A stretch of DNA of 64,000 nucleotides from Calothrix sp. PCC 6303 (GTDB lineage Bacteria; Cyanobacteriota; Cyanobacteriia; Cyanobacteriales; Nostocaceae). Every line of letters begins with the position of its first letter. Position 1 is the first letter of the stretch. The notes beneath the pieces were generated by a model. That model saw nothing but the letters and a program-made list of their open reading frames with translations, was not told the DNA's origin and did not search any database. This document shows, in pieces, positions 8,690-16,824 of the stretch. The position numbers and the translations under genes were made by a program. The DNA lies in the NCBI RefSeq assembly GCF_000317435.1, contig NC_019751.1:5022001-5086000 (forward strand). Reading direction: 5' to 3'.

Positions 8690-8860
8690 ATGACACAACC
8701 ACAGCCTTCCATTACACCAAAGCTTGAAGATCCTAAATTTGGCTTTAATTACTACGCAGAACGTCTCAATGGTCGGGCAGCGATGATCGGTTTTCTTCTA
8801 ATGGTAGTGATTGAGTATGTTACAGATAAAGGAGTATTATCTTGGCTAGGTCTAAGATAA
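8690..8860 (+). CDS. hli: High-light-inducible (Hli/Scp) chlorophyll-binding protein
   Basis: A 56-residue protein read directly from the sequence. It has the one-helix CAB/ELIP/HLIP signature, AERLNGRAAMIGF, in which Glu and Arg form the inter-helix salt bridge and Asn binds chlorophyll. A hydrophobic helix follows (LLMVVIEYVT). Hli proteins sit in the thylakoid membrane, bind chlorophyll and carotenoid, and protect photosystem II assembly under excess light. The N terminus (MTQPQPSITPKLEDPKFGF) is stromal. A T-tailed hairpin lies 55 bases downstream, so it is a monocistronic gene. Confidence 0.93.
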   Translation: MTQPQPSITPKLEDPKFGFNYYAERLNGRAAMIGFLLMVVIEYVTDKGVLSWLGLR

Positions 8861-8915
8861 ATTGATATCAAGGTATAATTTGTATATTTTATACCAGCAA
8901 TTAGATAAATTAAAG

Positions 8916-8941
8916 CCAGCTGCTTATCCCAGCTGGTTTTT
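8916..8941 (+). terminator. Intrinsic terminator of hli
   Basis: CCAGCTG (8916-8922), a seven-base loop, CAGCTGG (8930-8936), then TTTTT. It lies 55 bases beyond the hli stop codon. Confidence 0.8.
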
Positions 8942-9086
8942 AGTAGTAGGTTAAATATCAACATCTCATACCACCAGTTCTTGAAATTATAATAAAGAAA
9001 CAGGCTTTCTCAAGAAATGCCCATAACGATGGGGTAATTTTAGGTAGATTTATACAAAAACTTTAGCTAGAGCAAAATAATCTGTG

Positions 9087-9392
9087 ATGAATGCAGTGTT
9101 ACCTCGTATTTTAAAATCAGCCTATCGGAGAGACCCTATCATCAGCGTTGTCATGACGATGGGTTTAGTTGATGCTTTAATTGGTGGACTAGATGATAGC
9201 TGGTCTTTATTTATCTTTGGCTTGATAATTACAGGAGCTTCTTTGGGAGTCAAACTGTGGAAAGTTCAGCAAAATCGGCAAATTCCCCAGGATGAACCCG
9301 TTTTACAGCAACGTTATTTACCTTCAAAATCCAGTTCTAGTGCTTCAGCTTTGCCAATGTTAAGTGTGACAAAGAAAAGACCACCGCTATAA
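9087..9392 (+). CDS. Small hypothetical membrane protein
   Basis: A 101-residue protein. The central part, about residues 17-57, is hydrophobic (VVMTMGLVDALIGG and LFIFGLIITGASLGVKLW), consistent with two membrane helices. The tail is Ser-rich and basic, ending TKKRPPL. I chose ATG 9087 over the GTG directly before it; neither has a strong ribosome binding site. No domain is recognised. It lies upstream of the WD40 gene in the same direction with an 83-base gap, so co-transcription is possible. Confidence 0.7.
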   Translation: MNAVLPRILKSAYRRDPIISVVMTMGLVDALIGGLDDSWSLFIFGLIITGASLGVKLWKVQQNRQIPQDEPVLQQRYLPSKSSSSASALPMLSVTKKRPPL

Positions 9393-9475
9393 CGCAGGGG
9401 AACAAGGGGAGGGAAGAAAAGGGATTCTACTTTTTATACCAACTATAGTAGTGGTTAACGAGTTAGGAAAAAACT

Positions 9476-10513
9476 GTGAGGAGTGTTAGCAAAAGAAAAG
9501 CTGTAATTTTGGCTGTAGCCGTTTTAACAGCATATTTCACCATTGAACCTACAAAATCTCAACAATTGATTTTACCGAGGGTTTTAGCGGCAGAAGCACC
9601 AGTAAATACAGCAGCTAGCAAATTTGTTAAACCCAAGTTGGCTTACAGCTTAAAAGGTCATACAGGAACCGTTAAAACCGTCACCTTTAGTCCGGATAGC
9701 AAAAGGCTATTCAGTGGTGGTGCGGATAGTGATGGTAGTGTTTTTATCTGGAGTACTTCCCATGGCGATCGTAAAGGATTGATAAATCGGGCACATAAAA
9801 CAGCAGTTCAATCCTTAGTAGTTTCACCAGATGGTCAGACATTAGCCAGTTGTGGTAGCGACTATATGGTGAACATTTGGAATTTGAAGAAAAACCAATT
9901 CATTCGGACGTTTGTAGGACACAGTAGTAATGTCCTGTCTTTGGCAGTGACACCAGATAGTAAAATGCTAATTAGCGGTGCCACAGATGGAATCAGGATT
10001 TGGGACTTATTGCAACGTCGTCCTTTGAGTACCTTGGCAAAATTTGATAATGTTATTTATGCCGTAGCTGTGAGTCCAGACGGTAAGATTTTTGCCAGCG
10101 GTGATAAAAATGGTGTAGTTAAGCTGTGGGATTTGGGGACAGGAAAATTAATTCGAGAATTTACAGCACATACAAATATTTTGACAAGTCTTACTTTTAG
10201 TAAAGACGGAAAAACCCTAATTACAGCCAGCCGCGATCGCACAATCAAACTATGGGGTGTAGAATCAGGGATGCTTAATCGTACCTTAACTGGACACAAC
10301 GATTGGGTAAACGCCATTTCACTTCATCCAGATGGTGAAACCTTGGCAAGTGGAGGACGTGACGGGGTGAAAATTTGGAATTTAACCACAGGTGAAGTGA
10401 TTAGCACCTTATATAATCATACCGATTGGGTGAGTGCGATCGCATTTAGTCCCGACGGTAAGATGCTAGCTAGTGGTGGATTTGATAAAAATGTTAATTT
10501 GTGGCGATTTTAA
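9476..10513 (+). CDS. Exported or anchored seven-blade WD40 repeat protein
   Basis: A 345-residue protein. An N-terminal basic then hydrophobic segment (SKRKAVILAVAVLTAYFTI) looks like a signal peptide or anchor. From about residue 55 to the end there are seven WD40 units, each with GH...SPDG...LASGG.D..IKLW-type sequence. Seven blades make one closed beta-propeller, a platform for protein contacts with no catalysis of its own. The start is a GTG with TTAGGAAAA upstream. Its partner is not evident from neighbours. Confidence 0.92.
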   Translation: MRSVSKRKAVILAVAVLTAYFTIEPTKSQQLILPRVLAAEAPVNTAASKFVKPKLAYSLKGHTGTVKTVTFSPDSKRLFSGGADSDGSVFIWSTSHGDRKGLINRAHKTAVQSLVVSPDGQTLASCGSDYMVNIWNLKKNQFIRTFVGHSSNVLSLAVTPDSKMLISGATDGIRIWDLLQRRPLSTLAKFDNVIYAVAVSPDGKIFASGDKNGVVKLWDLGTGKLIREFTAHTNILTSLTFSKDGKTLITASRDRTIKLWGVESGMLNRTLTGHNDWVNAISLHPDGETLASGGRDGVKIWNLTTGEVISTLYNHTDWVSAIAFSPDGKMLASGGFDKNVNLWRF

Positions 10514-10611
10514 TTTTGATTAACGCAGATAGTCCCCCATAAACCCAAATATTCAAACTGGATCAATTTGGGTGCATCCCAGTTTTTATACTTCAACATG
10601 CCAAAGTGACG

Positions 10612-11199
10612 ATGATGTCTAAATTTGAAGATAAATTAGAAAAGTTTCACGCTGCCAGTCGTGAAGAATGGCGTTTATGGTTGCATAAAAATCACAATGA
10701 ATCTATTGGTGTATGGCTAGTATATTATAAAGTAAAAAGTGGTAAACCCAGCGTTAAATATAGTGAAGCAGTAAAAGAAGCTTTATGTTTTGGTTGGATT
10801 GATAGCAAAGTAAAATCCTTGGATGCAGAAAGCTATATGCAAGTATTCACCCCAAGAAAACCAAAAAGTGTCTGGTCGAAATTAAATAAGCAGTATATCG
10901 AAGAACTGATTGCAGAAGACTTAATGACTGAGTTTGGGATAGCAAAAATTGAAGTTGCAAAGCAAAATAATTCTTGGACAAGTTTAGATGCAATAGAAGC
11001 GTTAATAGTCCCAGAAGATTTACAGGAAGCTTTTGAACTAAATGCAACTGCCAAAAAGTATTTTCAATTATTTAGTAACACAACTAAGAAAAATATTCTG
11101 CTGTGGATTCAAAGTGCAAAACGTTCGGAAACCAGGTTAAAGCGAATCGAACAAACCATATTATCAGTAACTCAAAATAAAAGTCCGTTAGTACGTTGA
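10612..11199 (+). CDS. YdeI/OmpD-associated family protein
   Basis: A protein of about 195 residues of the YdeI family. Recognisable are the opening FHAASREEWRLWLHKNHNES, the KPSVKYSEAVKEALCFGWID block and FTPRKPKSVWSKLNK, all typical of the family, and the C-terminal helix with SAKRSETRLKRI. Members have been linked to bacteriocin or cationic peptide tolerance in enterobacteria; the biochemical role is unclear and that function should not be assumed here. GTG 10606 and ATG 10615 are alternative starts. Confidence 0.85.
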   Translation: MMSKFEDKLEKFHAASREEWRLWLHKNHNESIGVWLVYYKVKSGKPSVKYSEAVKEALCFGWIDSKVKSLDAESYMQVFTPRKPKSVWSKLNKQYIEELIAEDLMTEFGIAKIEVAKQNNSWTSLDAIEALIVPEDLQEAFELNATAKKYFQLFSNTTKKNILLWIQSAKRSETRLKRIEQTILSVTQNKSPLVR

Positions 11200-11252
11200 T
11201 TTTTACACAAGAATAATTACTTAAATACAATAGTAATAATACTTAAAAAACA

Positions 11253-11960
11253 ATGGAATTACTAGAGTTTATTTTGATGCTAGCAACAGTAACTGGCATC
11301 ATCAATGGAGAAATAATAGCAATTAAAGACAACACAGGGCAGGTAGGACAAGTCAAGCTAACATGTATTAATCCACAGCCTAATTTAGCAGCACCGAGGC
11401 TAAAAGAACTACTACCAGCAGATAGTCCTGTAGTTATTAGAAGTATAGAAAAAGATCAAAGCGGTCGTATAGTTGGCGAAGTATATGTGGATAATCGCTC
11501 AATCAATCTGCGTTTAGTAGAGGAAGGGAACGCTGTTGTGAATAGAGAAACTTTAAATAACTGTTCGGAAAACAAAATCCAATATTTGATAGCAGAAGCT
11601 AATGCTAAAAATAAACAACTGGGATTGTGGCAGCAATCAAAAGTACATTCTTTGCAAGGAAAATTAATTTATCAAGAAATTACCCCTGTGATGTCAACTA
11701 GATCTTATAGGGGAGAAGAATTTTTTTTAGTCACTAATTTCCCAGAAAAAAATCGATTAGTGCTACTTCCATCAGCGCAGGTTTCTCGTACTCAATTGCA
11801 AGCACTTCATAATCAACAAGTTGAAATTAAAGCGGTGTATATTGAAGGTATAAAACCTGATTCTGCTGGCGTTGCCTGTCCTATTGATGCTGATGGAAAA
11901 TGTATGCCTCAAGGTGGTGGTTATCAAGTTTTATCTGTATCGAGATCTCCCGTTAAGTAA
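11253..11960 (+). CDS. Thermonuclease-fold (SNase-like) protein, catalytically doubtful
   Basis: A 235-residue protein with a short hydrophobic N terminus. Residues about 12-128 follow the staphylococcal nuclease OB-fold plan: an opening beta strand (GIINGEIIAIKD), VKLTCINPQPN where the enzyme has RL...D.PE, a middle strand GEVYVDNRSINLRLVEEGNAVV, and the helix AEANAKNKQLGLWQQ. Active SNases use two Arg and one Glu; the first Arg is Lys in VKL and the acidic residue after the loop is not obvious. The C-terminal 100 residues have no recognised domain. It may bind nucleic acid without cutting it. Confidence 0.7.
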   Translation: MELLEFILMLATVTGIINGEIIAIKDNTGQVGQVKLTCINPQPNLAAPRLKELLPADSPVVIRSIEKDQSGRIVGEVYVDNRSINLRLVEEGNAVVNRETLNNCSENKIQYLIAEANAKNKQLGLWQQSKVHSLQGKLIYQEITPVMSTRSYRGEEFFLVTNFPEKNRLVLLPSAQVSRTQLQALHNQQVEIKAVYIEGIKPDSAGVACPIDADGKCMPQGGGYQVLSVSRSPVK

Positions 11961-11989
11961 GTCATTTTGAACAATGCTTAAACTTATCC

Positions 11990-12331
11990 TTACTTAAGCT
12001 GCCAGGAAGCAATACAAAATGAAATAGCAAACAACGAATGTACAACCATTGCAGGTGGATTAGCTGTGTTATTATTCAAACTGTAAATTTGGGAAATAGT
12101 TGTTGCTGTGTGAAAAACACATAGGGTAATTAACCCTGGTTTTAATGCTTTGGTGCCAATCAAATCCAGCATTAAAAAACTCAAAGTACCAAATGCCAAA
12201 GCCCCGCATCCAATTACTCTCAATAAAGAAATCGACATAGCGCTATCTTTTAATATCATGTTGGGGAAGAAAAGAAACACGCAACCAATTCCGATTTCAA
12301 AAATAGTATTAGCTATTAATAGTATTTGCAT
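11990..12331 (-). CDS. Hypothetical four-helix membrane protein
   Basis: A 113-residue protein with about four hydrophobic helices: an N-terminal one (LLIANTIFEIGIGCVFLFF), one around ALAFGTLSFLMLDL, one in LITLCVFHTATTI and one at the end (MVVHSLFAISFCIASWQL). No signature residues or domain are recognised. It ends 29 bases from the convergent nuclease-fold gene and is read towards it. Function unknown. Confidence 0.7.
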   Translation of the reverse strand: MQILLIANTIFEIGIGCVFLFFPNMILKDSAMSISLLRVIGCGALAFGTLSFLMLDLIGTKALKPGLITLCVFHTATTISQIYSLNNNTANPPAMVVHSLFAISFCIASWQLK

Positions 12332-12489
12332 AAATTTATTTTAACTAGGCTTTATTTAGTTGGTAATCTATTGTATATTACCCAAAAAATATCAATACCA
12401 TCATAGTGTCAACGTTGCTACAAGCGAACGCACAGTAATTGGGAAGCCAAATTAACAAAATAGCTATAGCTTCGATGACGGTAAAAATA

Positions 12490-12519
12490 CAAAAATCCCC
12501 AATTGTATAAATTGGGGAT
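12490..12519 (-). terminator. Intrinsic terminator of the cta operon
   Basis: On the minus strand ATCCCCAATT pairs with AATTGGGGAT (arms at 12510-12519 and 12495-12504) with a five-base loop and runs into TTTTTG. It lies 25 bases after the ctaE stop codon. Confidence 0.85.
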
Positions 12520-12544
12520 CTAGAGTTGAAAAAACTAGAGAAAA

Positions 12545-13165
12545 CTACAGCAAATAAATCAAACCGAATAAAATAATCCAAACGACATCGACAAAGTGCC
12601 AGTAGATTTCTGCTGCTTCGATGCCGAAATGCTTCTCATTACTATAGTGTCCTGGTTTACGCGATCGCCATAACACTGAAAGTATTGCTAATACGCCAAT
12701 TGTCACATGCAACCCGTGAAATCCAGTCAAAACATAAAAAGCACTGGCAAATAGGTTGGTTGTCAACCCAAATTCTAGGTGAGTATATTCATATACCTGA
12801 CCGCATAAAAAGATAATTCCCATCACAGCAGTAATGGCAAACCACTTTTGCATCCCCTTGACATCGTTCTTTTTAATTGCGGTGTCAGCGTTGTGAATTA
12901 CAAAACTACTGGCAATTAGGTTGACGCTATTGATTCCAGGAAGCAATAATTCTAACTCTGGGGTTCCTTCGGGAGGCCACACAGGTATTGTTGCCCGGTA
13001 AACTAAGTAAGCCCCAAATAAACCTGCAAAAATCATTCCTTCTGCAATCAGGAAGACAACCAAGCCAAACAACCGAAAATCTGGATGTTCTTCGTGGTGT
13101 TCTGTAGTCGCTGCATGGTGATGATTTAACTCGGTTTTTGCTGGGTCAATAATTTGACTTTGCAT
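12545..13165 (-). CDS. ctaE: Cytochrome c oxidase subunit III
   Basis: A 206-residue subunit III of the aa3-type respiratory oxidase (also named CoxC). Typical segments are FGLVVFLIAEGMIFAGLFGA, the glutamate-containing VYEYTHLEFGL, the FHGLHVTIGVLAIL helix and the final YWHFVDVVWIILFGLIYLL. The N terminus is a His-rich cytoplasmic tail (NHHHAATTEHHEEHP). It is the short five-helix form usual in cyanobacteria. It is the last gene of ctaC-ctaD-ctaE, 78 bases after ctaD, with a hairpin in the gap. Confidence 0.95.
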   Translation of the reverse strand: MQSQIIDPAKTELNHHHAATTEHHEEHPDFRLFGLVVFLIAEGMIFAGLFGAYLVYRATIPVWPPEGTPELELLLPGINSVNLIASSFVIHNADTAIKKNDVKGMQKWFAITAVMGIIFLCGQVYEYTHLEFGLTTNLFASAFYVLTGFHGLHVTIGVLAILSVLWRSRKPGHYSNEKHFGIEAAEIYWHFVDVVWIILFGLIYLL

Positions 13166-13200
13166 GAAATTTTATTGTTAAAGGACAAGTTTGATCTCCA

Positions 13201-13231
13201 GATCACCGACTTCTTTAAGAAGTCAGTGATC
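13201..13231 (-). promoter_or_regulatory. Hairpin in the ctaD-ctaE gap
   Basis: GATCACTGACTTCTT and AAGAAGTCGGTGATC (minus strand) pair over 15 positions; the single non-Watson-Crick pair is a G-U in RNA of the minus strand but a C-A mismatch on the plus strand. No T-run follows, so it is more likely a processing or stability element than a terminator. Confidence 0.55.
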
Positions 13232-13243
13232 TGTGCTTTTCAT

Positions 13244-14944
13244 CTACGGTTCGGCACGTAAAACCGAATTGGGACCACCAGATATCACCGGGTCAGGGTC
13301 TTGTAAAGGTGTACTGGGGGAAGCTTTTTCCAAGCCGTAATCATAGGGTCCAGTTGCTAAAACGGGAATACCTTCAAAGTTTTCGATTGCTGGTGGTGAA
13401 GTTGTCATCCATTCCAATGTCAAACTTCTCCAAGGGTTATCTCCAGCTTTTTCACCGTACAACCAACTCCAAATGATGTTGATGATAAAGGGAAAAGTTG
13501 AAATAGCTAAGATATAGGAACCGTAAGTACAAATTTCGTTCAGGCTGGTAAATTTGGGATCGTATTGAGCGATACGTCGATTCATCCCCATCAAACCGAG
13601 TTTATGCATCGGTAGGAATGTCATATTTAAACCGACGATAGTTAGGGCAAAGTGAACCCGACCCCAAAATTCGTTGTACATACGCCCAGTCATTTTGGGA
13701 AACCAGTGATAGATTGCCGCAAAAATACCGAGAACGCTACCACCAAAAAGTACATAGTGAAGGTGAGCAACAACAAAATAGGTATCGTGAACGTGGATAT
13801 CAAATGGCACAGCAGCTAACATTACACCACTGATACCACCGATCACGAAAGTTCCCACAAAGCCGATAGCGAAGAGCATGGGGGAATTTAAGCTGATTTT
13901 GCCACCCCACATTGTCGCCAACCAACTAAATATTTTAATCCCAGTAGGTACAGCGATAATCATGGTGGTAATCATGAAAAACATCCGTAACCATCCAGGT
14001 ATACCACTAGTGAACATGTGGTGTGCCCAAACAATCAAACCCAGGAAACTAATGGCTAAACTGGAGAATGCGATCGCTTTATAGCCGAAAATGGGTTTTC
14101 GAGAATGGGTAGGAATAATTTCGGAAATCGCCCCAAAGAAAGGCAAAATCATGATGTACACAGCTGGGTGGGAGTAGAACCAAAACATGTGTTGGTAAAC
14201 TACCGGATCACCACCACCTGATGGATTAAAAAATGCTGTTCCCGCGATTAAATCAAAAGACAGCAAAATCAAACCAGCGGCTAATACTGGAGTCGCAAGC
14301 AATGCCAAAGCTGAAGTCGATATCATTGCCCAGCAGAACAACGGCATTTGGAAAATTCCCACACTGGGTGCGCGCATTTTAATCAGCGTCACCAAAAAGT
14401 TGATTGCACCCAAAATTGAAGAGGTGCCCAACAGCAGGATACTCATAATCCAAATGCCTTCACCTACCTTCCCAGTAACTAAACTTAGAGGGGGATAGGA
14501 AGTCCAACCAGCATCGGGTGCATCACCCAAAACTAAACTACTAATTAACAGAATTCCAGCTGGGGGAATTACCCAAAAAGCCACAGCATTCAATTTAGGA
14601 AATGCCATATCTTTTGCCCCAATCATCAATGGAATCAAATAATTGGCAAATCCTGCCCCCGCTGGTACAATCCACAAAAAAATCATGATTGTAGCGTGCA
14701 GCGTGAACAGACTGTTATAGACTTCTGGAGTGACAAAATCAACTTCTGGGGTTCGCAGTTCGGTACGTACCAAATCTGCCATTAAACCACCGATACAGTA
14801 AAAAATGAAGCTTGTCACCAAGTATTGAATGCCAATCACCTTGTGATCAGTACTAAAGGTGAAAAATTCCCACCATTTTCTGATCCCCGGTTCCTCAATC
14901 TTGGCTGGAATATTTGCTTTTTCTTGGATTTGGGCTTGTGTCAT
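13244..14944 (-). CDS. ctaD: Cytochrome c oxidase subunit I
   Basis: A 566-residue catalytic subunit that reduces oxygen and pumps protons. Seen are the low-spin haem ligand in LHATIMIF, the CuB His and cross-linked Tyr in WFYSHPAVYIMILP, the two further CuB His in WAHHMFTSG, the binuclear-site His pair in VAHLHYVLFGG, and the usual twelve hydrophobic segments. Length and motifs fit the A-type haem-copper oxidases (CoxA in other nomenclature). It lies between ctaC and ctaE on the minus strand. Confidence 0.97.
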   Translation of the reverse strand: MTQAQIQEKANIPAKIEEPGIRKWWEFFTFSTDHKVIGIQYLVTSFIFYCIGGLMADLVRTELRTPEVDFVTPEVYNSLFTLHATIMIFLWIVPAGAGFANYLIPLMIGAKDMAFPKLNAVAFWVIPPAGILLISSLVLGDAPDAGWTSYPPLSLVTGKVGEGIWIMSILLLGTSSILGAINFLVTLIKMRAPSVGIFQMPLFCWAMISTSALALLATPVLAAGLILLSFDLIAGTAFFNPSGGGDPVVYQHMFWFYSHPAVYIMILPFFGAISEIIPTHSRKPIFGYKAIAFSSLAISFLGLIVWAHHMFTSGIPGWLRMFFMITTMIIAVPTGIKIFSWLATMWGGKISLNSPMLFAIGFVGTFVIGGISGVMLAAVPFDIHVHDTYFVVAHLHYVLFGGSVLGIFAAIYHWFPKMTGRMYNEFWGRVHFALTIVGLNMTFLPMHKLGLMGMNRRIAQYDPKFTSLNEICTYGSYILAISTFPFIINIIWSWLYGEKAGDNPWRSLTLEWMTTSPPAIENFEGIPVLATGPYDYGLEKASPSTPLQDPDPVISGGPNSVLRAEP

Positions 14945-15382
14945 AAAGGTTTTATGTCATTTAAGTCAAGAATCAAGAGTTATCGGTAATGACAAAAATA
15001 GAAGCGCGGTGAAATTTAAGAATACCCATGTCCCCATGTTTTGCCGTTAACAGTGAAAAGTGATGTTTTATCGGTTGGATCAAGTTATCCTATTTTTCAC
15101 AACTTCTAGCTTTCACAAGGAGTCATTCGCTTATAGTCTCCTAAGGAAGAACTTAAACTTTGATAACTATTTACCGATAAGCTGCGAGGCATCTAATTTT
15201 GATATAAGACACGGGCAAGACTTCGGTGTGAGCGCTCAGTCCTTACCTCCGGTACACTTCGTTCCGACAGGCTCAGGAACCATCGAACGCTGCCCGCACT
15301 ACAATTATTTTGTGTTTTTGGCTTATACAATCTAGCTGGACATCAGCCTAACTGATAACTCTTTTCACCTTGACTTTTTTGA
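14945..15382. other. Gap between ctaC and ctaD
   Basis: An unusually long gap for two subunits of one complex. It holds a dispersed repeat at 15214-15294 and no gene. The insertion of this repeat may have widened the operon. Confidence 0.5.
15214..15294 (+). repeat. Dispersed about 80-bp repeat, copy A
   Basis: Begins GGCAAGACTTCGG, continues with CTCCGGTACACTTCGTTCCG and ends CCATCGAACGCTGCC. An almost identical sequence lies in the opposite orientation at 38813-38890; a degenerate core is at 17910-17943. Confidence 0.8.
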
Positions 15383-16387
15383 CTAATGGTGTACTTGATG
15401 TAATACTTCAGGTTCAATTCCCATTTCATGGGTGTAATGTGCGAGAAACTGATCGGCAAAAGGAGCAGTAGGATTAATTGCCACAGCCTGATTCATAGTT
15501 TCTGCACTAGCAACTAATTGCTCTTGTACCCATTTATCGTATGCTTCTTGGGGTTCAACGATCACACGAGTCCGCATAGCACCATGATAGGGACCGCATA
15601 ATTCCGCACAAATTAGAGCATAATCGCCCTCAACTTGGGGAGTAAAACGGATTTGGGTTTGTCTTCCGGGAATCAAGTCCTGTTTGAGGCGGAATTCTGG
15701 CACCCAAAAAGCGTGAATCACGTCATTTGCTGCCATGTTCAAATTTACTTCACGTCCGATGGGGACATGTAACTCTCCACTACTGATACCTAGTTTGGGA
15801 TAGGAGAAAATGAAAGCGTACTGAAGCCCAGCTACGTCTACTTCTAAATCTGGGGGATTTTCAGCATTTTCTGGAGTCCCACCGATCCCAGCGTTAACCT
15901 CAGCAATTTGGTTGAGGTTTGTAACTTTCGCTTCTCCCACTTCTGCCACGGGATGATCGTGGTTCATTGTGGCAGCCATAGCACTTCCATGGCTCTTCAT
16001 TGCTTGAGGTGCGCCGTGTCCACCATGGGGATCAAAGCCGCCCATTTCGTTATAGATATCAAAGCTATATACTGAAATACCGAAAACAATAATTGCTGGG
16101 ATCGCCGTCCAGAGGATCTCTAGGGGTACATTACCATGTACTGGTTGACCATCTGTTTCATCGCCTGGGCTACGACGATATTTAATTGCGGCATAAATTA
16201 AAATTCCTTCAACCAAAATGAATATGCCTGTAGACACAACCATCATGGTGTTGAATAAGCCATCAATGAGAAAAGCTTCCTTGGATGCTGCTACTGGTAG
16301 TAAGCCGTGATTTTGACCATACCACAGGCTGACGAGTGTCAGCAGAATACCAACTAGTAGTGTCCAGATTGAATTTGGGATTTTCAC
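15383..16387 (-). CDS. ctaC: Cytochrome c oxidase subunit II
   Basis: A 334-residue subunit that receives electrons from cytochrome c or plastocyanin at the CuA centre (also named CoxB). The N-terminal part has two membrane helices. The cupredoxin domain carries the CuA ligands: NDVIHAFWVPEF His, CAELCGPYHGAM with two Cys, His and Met. An extra linker after the second helix is rich in His, Met, Gly and Ala (DPHGGHGAPQAMKSHG... MNHDHP), unlike the compact linker of most homologues. It is the first gene of the cta oxidase operon, reading away from ctaA. Confidence 0.96.
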   Translation of the reverse strand: MKIPNSIWTLLVGILLTLVSLWYGQNHGLLPVAASKEAFLIDGLFNTMMVVSTGIFILVEGILIYAAIKYRRSPGDETDGQPVHGNVPLEILWTAIPAIIVFGISVYSFDIYNEMGGFDPHGGHGAPQAMKSHGSAMAATMNHDHPVAEVGEAKVTNLNQIAEVNAGIGGTPENAENPPDLEVDVAGLQYAFIFSYPKLGISSGELHVPIGREVNLNMAANDVIHAFWVPEFRLKQDLIPGRQTQIRFTPQVEGDYALICAELCGPYHGAMRTRVIVEPQEAYDKWVQEQLVASAETMNQAVAINPTAPFADQFLAHYTHEMGIEPEVLHQVHH

Positions 16388-16824
16388 GGTGGATTTACGC
16401 TAATGACTTTACTACTTTTGGACAGAGCTGCTTACTTACTAAGGTAATCCAGCGTATAAGACATGGAGTCGTAGAAGGTGAAATAATTATTAATTTTTTA
16501 GCTTCTGTTTTGTTTCTCGAATCTGGGAAAACGCTTTATCTGCCTTATGATGCGTATAAATTGAGATGAAATCTGAGGAAATTAGAATGATTACGCAATA
16601 GGTAATTATAACTGGAGTAATTTTCTGAGAACTACTTAAGAATCTCTAAAGCTTTGGGCTAATAATGGTTTTCCTGATTCACAGTATAACAACAGACCTA
16701 ATCTTGAACCTAGATTTTGTACGCTAGGGTGGAATAGGGCGCTGAAATAAAATTGCCCAAAATAAAATAAAACTTCAGACAATCAATAGCTCTATTCAAA
16801 TATATGGAGCGCAAGGTGACATTC
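16388..16824. other. Divergent promoter region of ctaC and ctaA
   Basis: No gene seen. The oxidase operon (minus) and haem A synthesis genes (plus) are divergent here, so shared regulation is likely. I did not find a binding site I can name with confidence. Confidence 0.5.

Noticed and set aside
12378-12581. 67-codon minus-strand frame overlapping the end of ctaE
   Set aside because: It spans the operon terminator and is out of frame with ctaE.
15060-15335. 91-codon plus-strand frame between ctaC and ctaD
   Set aside because: It runs through the dispersed 80-bp repeat and has no recognisable sequence.
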